From JANMZO01 sp963763135 (lineage in GTDB: Bacteria; Actinomycetota; Acidimicrobiia; Acidimicrobiales; JANYDT01), in NCBI GenBank assembly GCA_963763135.1, contig CAVXNJ010000004.1, positions 1,178,001-1,242,000 of the forward strand: a stretch of 64,000 nt of DNA, given 5' to 3'. The notes under the pieces were generated by a model, which worked only from the letters and a program-made list of their open reading frames with translations, was not told the DNA's origin and did not search any database. A program made the position numbers and the translations under genes. Shown here in pieces: positions 39,634 to 47,153 of the stretch; position 1 is the first letter of the stretch; every line of letters begins with the position of its first letter.

Positions 39634-40413
39634 CAGCGCACTCCGATGATCGGCGCGACGAGAATGGCGAGGCCGGTGGCCACGAGCAGTGCGCCAGTTG
39701 GCTTCATCAGCGCCGGACCCCAGGAGGCGCGCTTCGTGAGCAGGGTCCAACCCGCCGCGCCGAGCATGGCTGCGGGGCTGGTCATGCCAACGGCACACAT
39801 CACCACCATCAGGCCGGCACAGCATGCGAGACACGAACGGCCGTAGTCGGCACCGATCGTCGCCGCTCTCGCGTGCGCATTGCCTTGCTCGCCAGTGACG
39901 GGCGACGAAACCGAATGGCGACCTGCACGCTGTGAGGCAGCGCATTGCGAACGGGGACGCTTGGTAGGCGCCGGCGCCGATGAACAGCATCCCGAGCACG
40001 GTGCGATGCCCGACGTTGATCGTGCCCGTGTCGACGGCCTGGTGCAGCGAAGCATCGACGATCGCGACCACCGCTCCGGCCGCGCACCAGATCGCGAGCA
40101 TTCCCACTACGGACGCGGCAACCGCGGTTTGAGGAGATCTGACCCGTGACGCGGCGACGCGTCTGACAAACGTAAGCAAGCTTACGGTCGATGGCAGCAT
40201 CGTTATCGCCGACATCAACGCCCAAGCGGCGACGAAGACCACGAACCGAGTCGGCGCATGGTGCACGGCATCGGCGCTGTGCGAGAGCAACGCGGCACTC
40301 CCGGATCGCTGCCATGCGACGAGTGCGGCTGATGCGCCAACCACAGTGACGCCGAGCACGACACGCTCGGGTGCGAGCAGATACTCAGCACGCTTACGAC
40401 GTTGCGCAAGCAT
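39633..40413 (-). CDS. DUF2182 predicted metal-binding membrane protein (one frameshift)
   Basis: ATG 40413 overlaps the DUF1326 stop by 1 nt (TGATG). Hydrophobic helices include VVLGVTVVGASAALVAW, FVVFVAAWALMSAITMLPS and VVGMLAIWCAAGAVVAIV. The DUF2182 signature AWALMSAxxMLP, GAYQASPFAMRCLTACRSP and, after a 1-nt shift at about 39890, GADYGRSCLACCAGLMVVM and GPALMKPTGALLVATGLAIL follow. The Cys pairs (CLTACRSP, CLACC) are the predicted metal site. The family is often encoded beside DUF1326, as here. About 260 aa when joined. A role in metal, possibly copper, delivery is an inference. Confidence 0.78.
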
Positions 40414-41318
40414 CAGTCCGCGCCGCGGAACTCGTAGGAGAACCCGCCGCGCATAGCCGCCCGGCCGCGTACCTCGACGGCGAGTTGTGGGCCCAGGTCA
40501 ATGCGGAACGTAGAGCTGCGGCCGACCTCCGCTCGGTCGCCAAGTACGGCACTTAGTCGACCATGACGCAGCTCCGTCGGATTCCCGTCGGGGCCCGTCA
40601 ACATGACCGCGTCACCTCGGACGACGCGGCCTACCGTCACCGACAGGTTGTTACCCACGGATGTCAGCTCGATCGGTGCCTTCGACGCCATGCGCAGCTT
40701 CCCCATCAGGGGTGCCAGCTCGCCGAGAGGCCCGCCGGCACCGCCGGTGAACACTCGCACGAGTGCGTCGAACTGTTCAGTGCTGGCGCCGTCGTCCACA
40801 AACACGAACACCTCCTGACCGCCGGCGTCACGATGGCCCTCGTGGTACGAGACGCTCACCACGCATCTTCCTGTCATATCGAGCGTGCCGATTGAGCCTT
40901 CGTCGATCGCCCAACCGAAGGCTCCGGTGCATCTACCGTCGTCGGGGGGCTGATCGACCCAACACGGGCAGATAGTGAAGCAGTCGCACATCTCGAAGAA
41001 GCGGCCGCGAATTCGGTACCCGGCATTCGGGTCCGTATCCACGGGGCCGGACTTTGGTGTTCGCTTTCGCGCTGAACTACCGGCCTTCGCAACGACGTTC
41101 TCCTCGGAACTGGACTTCGTGCCACGGACCACCGAAACCCCCTGGAAGGCCTTTGGTGAATAGTCCCAGTTCAGCGCCGATTCCGCAAGGGGGTGTCTCG
41201 CTTGAACGATCGCGCCGCGTCGTGTCGGGTCGACCGGTGATCGAGTGAAACGGCTGGTCGACGTTCCCTTCGCACCCGAGGTCAAGGCCAGGATGCCGCC
41301 GGGAAATGCTTCGATCAT
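40413..41318 (-). CDS. DUF1326 domain protein, first gene of the giant operon
   Basis: The DUF1326 core begins at about residue 100: YRIRGRFFEMCDCFTICPCW, GRCTGAFGWAIDEGSIG, VVSVSYHEGHRD, then RVFTGGAGGPLGELAPLMG and TVGRVVRGDAV. The CDC...CPC cysteines are the family hallmark and could bind metal. The first 90 residues from ATG 41318 have no visible homology; a GTG near 41134 could be the real start, giving about 240 aa. The stop overlaps DUF2182 by 1 nt. A perfect inverted repeat 29 bp upstream of ATG 41318 is the likely control site for the operon. Confidence 0.8.
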   Translation of the reverse strand: MIEAFPGGILALTSGAKGTSTSRFTRSPVDPTRRGAIVQARHPLAESALNWDYSPKAFQGVSVVRGTKSSSEENVVAKAGSSARKRTPKSGPVDTDPNAGYRIRGRFFEMCDCFTICPCWVDQPPDDGRCTGAFGWAIDEGSIGTLDMTGRCVVSVSYHEGHRDAGGQEVFVFVDDGASTEQFDALVRVFTGGAGGPLGELAPLMGKLRMASKAPIELTSVGNNLSVTVGRVVRGDAVMLTGPDGNPTELRHGRLSAVLGDRAEVGRSSTFRIDLGPQLAVEVRGRAAMRGGFSYEFRGAD

Positions 41319-41346
41319 TGGGATGCGATGAGGTGCGTCTTGCAGT

Positions 41347-41372
41347 CACTGAAACGGACAAACGTTTCAGTG
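41347..41372. promoter_or_regulatory. Perfect 10-bp inverted repeat, probable TetR-type operator
   Basis: CACTGAAACG and CGTTTCAGTG are separated by 6 nt (GACAAA), 29-54 bp upstream of ATG 41318. GAAAC/GTTTC dyads with short spacers are typical TetR-family operators. Its placement over the probable promoter implies repression of the seven-gene operon. No adjacent regulator gene is seen, so the regulator acts from elsewhere. Confidence 0.65.
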
Positions 41373-41616
41373 AGTGCGGAATTCGCCAATGGACGAGGGG
41401 CGGGAGCAGAGTGCGCGACACCCTCGCTCGGTGCCGTCTGCAGCAACAGCCTTCGATCACACAAGGAGACGTATGTTCGTATGCACTTTGAATGTGCTCG
41501 GTTGTTTGCTCAGAGGCAGTATCTGCCAGTATGTACGCTTACGTTCGGTCTGACACCGCTGGTCTTGACCAGTCCGCAGGCAAGACGACGACCAAAGCGC
41601 TGACAAGCGACGCGTC

Positions 41617-41700
41617 GAATTAGTACGCGCGCGTAACGAATTTTCGATGTTCCGGCGAAGTCACCAGACCCGTAGAATTTGTCCCATGACGGGCGAGCCG
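41617..41700. repeat. Imperfect direct repeat, copy B (right flank of the giant operon)
   Basis: Matches 22558-22640 in the same orientation at about 80% identity by eye. The two copies bracket the operon, about 19 kb apart. Neither overlaps a recognisable transposase, integrase or tRNA. Confidence 0.6.
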
Positions 41701-41710
41701 GCCATCGCCG

Positions 41711-41911
41711 TCATCGCTCAGGCGCAACATGCCAAGGGAGCACAACTCCCCACTCGCACCCCGCAGCAATTGCGCCGACATCGTCAGTCGCCCCGACCTC
41801 GAGCGGAGAACCCGGAACAACGTCAAAGTAACTCTGGCGGAGTGCTGCGGTGAACCCATCGGATGCCGCGTCGTCAAGACCGTCCAAGTAATAACCAACA
41901 ATTGGAGGCAT
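41711..41911 (-). CDS. Small hypothetical protein (doubtful)
   Basis: 66 codons from ATG 41911: MPPIVGYYLDGLDDAASDGF onward, ending LPWHVAPER. Composition is protein-like and slightly acidic, but there is no ribosome binding site or recognised family. It ends 11 nt before direct-repeat copy B. It could be a fragment of a lost gene. Confidence 0.3.
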   Translation of the reverse strand: MPPIVGYYLDGLDDAASDGFTAALRQSYFDVVPGSPLEVGATDDVGAIAAGCEWGVVLPWHVAPER

Positions 41912-42090
41912 GCAGTCTGCGGAATTCGAACGGTTGGAAACGCGACGGGGCAACGCCGACGCCCGAGCACCTACCCGGGAATCGGACACCAGCGCGCCTC
42001 CACAAGCTGCACGAGCGTTGCCTCGCAGCGGGACGCTACGGCCAAACCGTTCCCTCGGATCGCTGAGACTCTCCGATCTATAGTTCCTGC

Positions 42091-42459
42091 GTGGCGTATG
42101 ACCTTTTCATTCATCGATGGCCCGACATCTGGAATCACGATGAACTGGCGGGCGGCATTGTCGAATCAGAGTGGAATTACCTCGTAGCGAACGACCCCGA
42201 GCTTGAACCCAAGGCGGAAGTATCGGTGACCAATCCGAGTACCGGTGAAGTCATCCGCATGAAAGCTCCCGGCATGGTGCTGTGGACCTCCCCGACCGGC
42301 CGTCCTTTGTGCATGTTGAGATTCTCCTCAGGCCACATTTCCTTTCGAGCTCCAGACGATGCCGTCGTGATGGCCAAAATGTTCGAGGTCGCGGGTCAAC
42401 TAGACGCTCGGATTCAGGGCGAAGAAGGCGAGTGGTACGAACCGCCTACGGCCTCCTGA
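42091..42459 (+). CDS. Hypothetical protein, 122 aa
   Basis: GTG start at 42091; the encoded protein begins (M)AYDLFIHRWPDIWNHDELAGG. It is acidic, soluble and without signal peptide. The central PSTGEVIRMKAPGMVLWTSP and RFSSGHISFRAPDD suggest a compact alpha/beta fold. Its length and composition are like orphan immunity-type or stress proteins, but I do not recognise the family. No strong ribosome binding site precedes it. It is isolated in the sparse segment between the giant operon and the tRNA gene. Confidence 0.6.
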   Translation: MAYDLFIHRWPDIWNHDELAGGIVESEWNYLVANDPELEPKAEVSVTNPSTGEVIRMKAPGMVLWTSPTGRPLCMLRFSSGHISFRAPDDAVVMAKMFEVAGQLDARIQGEEGEWYEPPTAS

Positions 42460-42690
42460 TATCACCGAAGCGCCGTTCGGTCCATGAAGCGTCGAAGTCC
42501 CATGGGTACCACCAGCATCTGAATTGGTTCAGACATCAATCCGCGTACAACGCGCGTCGACGAGTTTCTCTTCTTTCAGACCTGAGAAGTGTGAGGGAAT
42601 CAGTATCAATCGTGGAGCGGCGGAGACCGTGGTCGAACTCGCGATGATCTTCCTTCGCTCACCCTGCTGCTGTTGCCAGCCGTTCGGCTG

Positions 42691-43374
42691 CTAGTCGTTC
42701 TCCCGAGTTTCATAGACGACGTTGATCACTTGGTCGAAGTTTCGACTTACCGCTTTCCGGTCGGTTACCACTGCTGAAGCGGGATATCGAATGCGAACCG
42801 TATCCACGTCGATCCAACTGATGTCGACCTCGTCGTACTCGCACGTCGCAACGAACACTCCACCACCGGATCTTTCGGCTACGAACTCGACCAACGCTTG
42901 GCATTTCGGACTGTTGGGCCACGACCTTTTGCCGAGTTGGGAAATGGTCGCGGAGAAGCGCCGGTCCGGCGATCGCACGGTCGTCGACGGTATTACGGGG
43001 ACCTTCCGCTTGCGGGGCCGCCGAAATTCAGGTTGTGGCGAAACCAGTTTCTCCGCAAGCGCGTCCAACACGCTCTGCCGCTTCCTTACACTCGTTGAGC
43101 CGGTCCATTTTCGGATGTCCGTACCGTTGTGAATGGCCTCCAAGGCTTGGGTCTTCACGCTGTCCTGAAGGCACCCGCATTTCCACTGAGTCGCCGCGAG
43201 GCTCAGCCAGAACACCGGTCCTTCGTCGTTGTCGTCGATCGCATCGCTCCAGGATTCGAGCATCGCGCGTGTCGCGTCGGCGGGCTCCGCTCCCTCTCGA
43301 AGCAACTCGAGGAACTCGTCACGAACGTCGAGTGCCGTGTCGTCGGAGAACAGTCCCGCGTTACCCGTACCCAT
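42691..43374 (-). CDS. Hypothetical protein with DUF4259-like N-terminus, 227 aa
   Basis: Start set at ATG 43374 because the family-like N-terminus begins MGTGNAGLFSDDTALDVRDEF; the in-frame extension to 43593 is basic and unrelated. Residues 1-125 (EGPVFWLSLAATQWKCGCLQD, ALEAIHNGTDIRKW) resemble MGxGxxxxDDTALD proteins such as DUF4259. The C-terminal half (SISWIDVDTVRIRYP region) is separate and unrecognised. Likely cytoplasmic, function unknown. It is an orphan gene close to a tRNA, a common position for horizontally acquired genes. Confidence 0.65.
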   Translation of the reverse strand: MGTGNAGLFSDDTALDVRDEFLELLREGAEPADATRAMLESWSDAIDDNDEGPVFWLSLAATQWKCGCLQDSVKTQALEAIHNGTDIRKWTGSTSVRKRQSVLDALAEKLVSPQPEFRRPRKRKVPVIPSTTVRSPDRRFSATISQLGKRSWPNSPKCQALVEFVAERSGGGVFVATCEYDEVDISWIDVDTVRIRYPASAVVTDRKAVSRNFDQVINVVYETREND

Positions 43375-43732
43375 TCGCCCAGTCTTGCGCGATTGCTTCC
43401 GAGCAATTGCGTTCACGATCTGAGCCGTTATCCGACTTGTGTTCTGATGCTGATATTCACGGCCGTTCCTACCAAGGCGACGAACGACCATCGAAGCAAC
43501 CTGGATTACCTTTCCGAACCGCGCCTCGATGGTGGGGCACCCGACCGCCTCAGATGAAGCGCAACGACTCGGTCTCGCCGAGCGACTCGGCACCGACGAA
43601 TTGGCCCCAGACCAGCGGCGACTTCGCGGGAAATTTCGCTGTCAGGTCACCTTCATTCGCAAACGCCTTACCTGGCCAAGCATCCACAGCCGTCGCAGGT
43701 CTTTGACCTGCGGAAATGCTGCCGGAAAATCG
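43375..43732. other. Intergenic region between hypothetical gene and tRNA-Leu
   Basis: About 358 nt without a supported gene. A minus-strand open stretch ending at 43554 (GDLTAKFPAKSPLVWGQFVG) reads like a possible gene remnant but lacks a start. The tRNA terminator hairpin is at 43694-43712. Confidence 0.4.
43694..43712 (-). terminator. Hairpin downstream of tRNA-Leu
   Basis: An 8-bp perfect stem (CGCAGGTC/GACCTGCG) with a 3-nt loop, 20 nt after the tRNA 3' end. Probable terminator; no T-tract. Confidence 0.55.
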
Positions 43733-43816
43733 TGTCGAAGGGGGGACTTGAACCCCCATGCCCTTTCGAGCGCTAGCCCCTCAAGCTAGTGCGTCTGCCT
43801 ATTTCGCCACTTCGAC
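43733..43816 (-). tRNA. trnL-GAG: tRNA-Leu (anticodon GAG)
   Basis: 84 nt with a 7-bp acceptor stem (GTCGAAG/CTTCGAC) and discriminator A. The anticodon stem CTAGC/GCTAG has loop TTGAGGG (anticodon GAG), there is a type-II long variable arm, and the T-arm contains GGTTCAAGTCC. CCA is not encoded. It reads leucine CTC/CTT codons. Confidence 0.95.
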
Positions 43817-44361
43817 GTGGTGCCCCCTCCAAAAGGGAGCCCCACACGTTAGCGCGGCTTTTCCGGGTCCGTGTGCAGGAATGGAAACAAATTCTTTTCC
43901 GAAGAAATTTGTATCAAACCGCCGGATCGCAACTCTGTGCAGTTCAGATTCGGCTCCTCCCCCCCTGGTGCAGCCGGATCAATCGGGTCCCTCGACGGGA
44001 GGATTCCGGGCCGGCATGGCGAGCCGGCCCGGAAAATCCGATCCCCGCCACGCCGAACCCTCTGGTCAGGGTGTCGACTCTCCGCCACGTTGTTGCTTTT
44101 GTGACGTCGCAATTTCGACAAGCTGGCGGGATCTCGACACCGGTGCAGCGGGCCGCCGCTCTCATCATGAGGTGAACTGCCAATGGAGGATTTCCGCCAC
44201 GAAGGAAGCTTTCCGTCGGTAGGTTTCCTCCTTTCTGGCGGAAATGCTCCTTTCGTCCGCGAGGCCACGATTTCCGGCGCGGCCGGCGTTGCCGGCGCTG
44301 CCGACATGGCAGCGGCCAACGCAAGCAGCGGCCAACACGAGCAGCTGGTCGCCCCGGCGGC
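43817..44361. other. Intergenic region upstream of tRNA-Leu
   Basis: About 545 nt without a convincing gene on either strand. It contains the tRNA promoter area and the long hairpin at 44190-44245. The stretch 44275-44330 is a GC-rich run of GCCGG/GCGG units. Confidence 0.45.
44190..44245. terminator. Long inverted repeat downstream of the LLM gene
   Basis: A 17-position stem with one mismatch and one wobble, including a perfect 10-bp core (ATTTCCGCCA/TGGCGGAAAT), encloses a 22-nt loop. It lies 116 nt beyond the LLM stop in its transcription direction. Terminator or REP-like element; the role is uncertain. Confidence 0.4.
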
Positions 44362-45868
44362 CTACGAAGAGCGGAACTCGTCGATCACGTCGCCGAATGT
44401 CGTAACCGGATCGACCTCACCCACATCGGCCAGCGACACCACGCAATGGTGAACGCCGACGTCGGCCAACGCCGCGAACGACGCCACGTGATCGGCAACC
44501 GACCCCGCGTTTGTCATCGATGCGAAACGGCTCGCCGGGACCGTCGATGGGCGGAGGCGTTCGATTGAAGCAGCGAGCTCCATACCGTCTCGACCGACCA
44601 GCACACTCGACAGATGACTCACCGTTATCTCAGCCGGATCGCGCCCCACGGATTCGCAGTGGGAGCGCAACACCGAAGTTTTGTGGGCGACAACACCCGG
44701 GTCCCCGAACAGGTTGCAGGCGTCGGCATACTGCGCCACGAGCCGCAGGGTCCGCCTCTCACCCCCACCGCCTACCCAAAGTGGTATGCGCGCTTGCAAT
44801 GGCCGCGGGTAGCAGGTCGTGTCGGGGATCGTGATGGCTTTGCCCGTGAACGCAGGACTACCGGGTCCCCACAGCATTGGCAGTGCTTGAAGCGCATCTT
44901 CCAACAGATCAAACCGTTCAGGTACATCCGGGAACGGCCAACCGTAGGCCTTGTGCTCTTCAGCGAACCACGCAGCGCCCAGACCGCACTGCGCCCGGCC
45001 ACCAGAGAGAACGTCGAGCGTTGCGATGATCTTCGCCAGGTGGCCAACGTTGCGGTACGTCACGCCTGTCACCATGGTTCCGAGTCGAATCGTCGAGGTC
45101 ACGCCGGCAACGAACGCGAGAGCGGTGTACGACTCGAGCATGTCGTCCCAGGCGCGTCCGACCTGTGGAATCTGGCGGAAGTGGTCCATGACCCAAAGGT
45201 GCGAGAACCCGGCGTCCTCAGCGGCTCGGGCAATTGCGGTTAGCCGATCGCGAATCTCCGCCGGGCCACCGGGCCAGCCGAACGCCGAGACCTGCAAGCC
45301 AAACGATAAGCGCGCAGAGGGTCGCTTCGTCGCCTGCCGCCCGACCAACGACCCGACAATTCGCACCGGAGCCGCCTCAACGACATCGTCGAATCCTTCC
45401 GAGGGCAACAGCGATCCGTACGCTGGCGAAGTTGTCGATCTGTGAAGCCAAGATGCTCGCCGGCACCGGTCGCTCTCGTTTGCGATTTCGAGAGCGACAT
45501 TCCGCTGCCGTCGTCGACACCGTAACTGCGATCACCGGAACGCCGGCCGTCCTCGCCGCGGCAACATACGCGCGCCGGCGATCAACCTCCAACGCGGTGG
45601 AGTCGACGACGGTCAAGAGCTTGCGCTTTAGCCGACGTTCGACGACGAGATCAAGCACCGCGAATGCATCGGCCGATGCCCGCTGATCGTGTTCTCCCTC
45701 GCCCGCCAAGGCGCGGAGCGAATCCGATGAGACGATCTCGGAAGCGGCGAACCACGTTGAAGCCCAGGTCGATTTACCTGACCCAGACGGTCCGACCAGA
45801 ACCACCAACGAGGGCGCCTCAATTCGTATCTCTCCAGGCTCAGTATCGAACTCCGTTTCCACCGGCAT
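44362..45868 (-). CDS. P-loop kinase (PNK-like) fused to LLM F420/flavin oxidoreductase, one frameshift
   Basis: From ATG 45868 an AAA/polynucleotide-kinase-like domain shows Walker A GPSGSGKST (26-34), SSDSLRALAGEGEHDQ, VVDSTALEVDRR and RERPVPASILASQ. At about 45414 one base shifts the frame. The other frame continues LLPSEGFDDVVEA into a full luciferase-like domain: GLQVSAFGWPGG, HLWVMDHFRQIP, RLGTMVTGVTYRN, GLGAAWF, PLWVGGGGERRTLRL. Joined, it is about 500 aa. Kinase-LLM fusions of this type occur in actinobacteria as far as I recall. Alternatively the LLM part starts at TTG 45408 as a separate gene overlapping the kinase. The substrate of either domain is unknown. Confidence 0.72.
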
Positions 45869-46061
45869 CGAGCAACCGTATCCGCGCTCGCATCGGCTGG
45901 CCTCTGAACGCTCGCGACCTCGGCGGAAAGAAGTTCCACGACCACGTACCGTGGCCGAAAATGACCCCGCGAAATTACAGAGCAACAACCTCCCAACTAG
46001 GGTACAGAGGCATGAATGAGGCGAAGGTATCCTTCACGCCGTTTGCGGGTATGACACAACC

Positions 46062-47057
46062 ATGACGCCGTCGGCTATTGCTCCGCCAGCGTCTCCGCCT
46101 ACGAAATGGGTCGACGACGGTTCAGTTGGAGCAGTGGCCGCTCGCAGCCCGGGCCAACTCGCCTGGTCTCGCTTACGAAAAGACAAAGTCGCCGTTGTCT
46201 CGTTCGCGTTCATCGTGCTTCTTTCGTTGTTTGCCATCTTCGCGCCGCTCACGCAGAACCTGACCGGGCACGAGCAGGGCAAGAAGAACTTCAAGTACGG
46301 CATCAAGAACTCCCAGCCGGTCGGTCCGCTGACCGGCTGTAAGGACGGCGTCTTCAGCGTGGGCGACAAGTCCTGCATGGTGTTCGGCGCATCCAACACC
46401 CGAGGCAACGACATGTTGGTCGAATTGGCCTACGGTGCACGAACATCGCTTGAAGTCGGGCTGATCGCCACCATCCTCACCATCGGCTTGGCGGTCGGAA
46501 TGGGCCTCCTGGCCGGCTTCTTCGGCGGAACCACCGACCTGCTGCTGTCGCGGTTCATGGACCTCATCGCCGCGTTTCCATTCCTGCTTTTCGCGATCGC
46601 CATGTCGGTCGCGTTCGGCGCGTCGCTGGCCACCGTGATCGGCGTCATCGTGTTCTTCTCGTGGTTCTACCCCGCCCGCATCTTCCGCTCAGAGATCCTC
46701 TCCCTTCGTGAACGTGAGTTCGTCGCGGCTTCCCGCATGCTCGGTGCCACCAACCGTCGTCTCATGACTAAGCACCTACTCCCCCACCTGGTCGGCCCGA
46801 TCATCGTGTACGGATCGCTCACCGTCGCAAGTGCCATCGGCTTCGAAGCAGCGTTGTCGTTTCTCGGCTTCGGCTTGCCGCCCGATGAACCCTCGTGGGG
46901 GCGGATGATTTCCGACGCCGCCGTGGGCGGCAACTACCGCAACCATCCTCACCTCATGCTGTTCCCAGGCACCCTGCTCTTTCTCACTGTCCTTGCGTTC
47001 AACCTCCTCGGAGATGGGCTCAGAGACACATTCGACCCGCACGGACCGGCCGACTGA
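46062..47057 (+). CDS. Peptide ABC transporter permease (DppC/OppC family)
   Basis: 331 aa. The N-terminal OppC_N segment (SPGQLAWSRLRKDKVAVVSFAF) precedes TM1; a long extracytoplasmic insert (about residues 60-115) precedes a five-helix BPD_transp_1 domain. The EAA loop is EFVAASRMLGATNRRLMTKHLLPHL, which contacts the ATPase. First gene of a plus-strand operon with the unusual order permease C - binding protein - permease B - two ATPases. Its ATG follows the divergent kinase-LLM gene by about 190 nt. Confidence 0.9.
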   Translation: MTPSAIAPPASPPTKWVDDGSVGAVAARSPGQLAWSRLRKDKVAVVSFAFIVLLSLFAIFAPLTQNLTGHEQGKKNFKYGIKNSQPVGPLTGCKDGVFSVGDKSCMVFGASNTRGNDMLVELAYGARTSLEVGLIATILTIGLAVGMGLLAGFFGGTTDLLLSRFMDLIAAFPFLLFAIAMSVAFGASLATVIGVIVFFSWFYPARIFRSEILSLREREFVAASRMLGATNRRLMTKHLLPHLVGPIIVYGSLTVASAIGFEAALSFLGFGLPPDEPSWGRMISDAAVGGNYRNHPHLMLFPGTLLFLTVLAFNLLGDGLRDTFDPHGPAD

Positions 47058-47153
47058 AAAACCAGGCCGACACCCTCCTCCCCGACGGAAGCCGCTACAC
47101 CCGCTTCAACACCGCAACGCACCACCCACGCATTTCAACGAAAGGACCCACCC

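Larger units (their letters stand above)
41319..42090. other. Gene-poor region upstream of the giant operon
   Basis: About 770 nt. It holds the operator-like repeat (41347-41372), direct-repeat copy B (41617-41700) and one doubtful 66-codon frame (41711-41911). The rest shows no supported gene. Confidence 0.5.

Noticed and set aside
22447..40400. Long plus-strand open frames opposite the giant operon
   Set aside because: They are Arg/Ser/Pro-rich shadow frames opposite high-GC coding sequence, without start signals or conserved motifs.
22558..41700. Prophage, insertion sequence or conjugative element spanning the giant operon
   Set aside because: No transposase, integrase, tail, terminase or relaxase sequence was recognised. 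The flanking repeats alone do not establish mobility.
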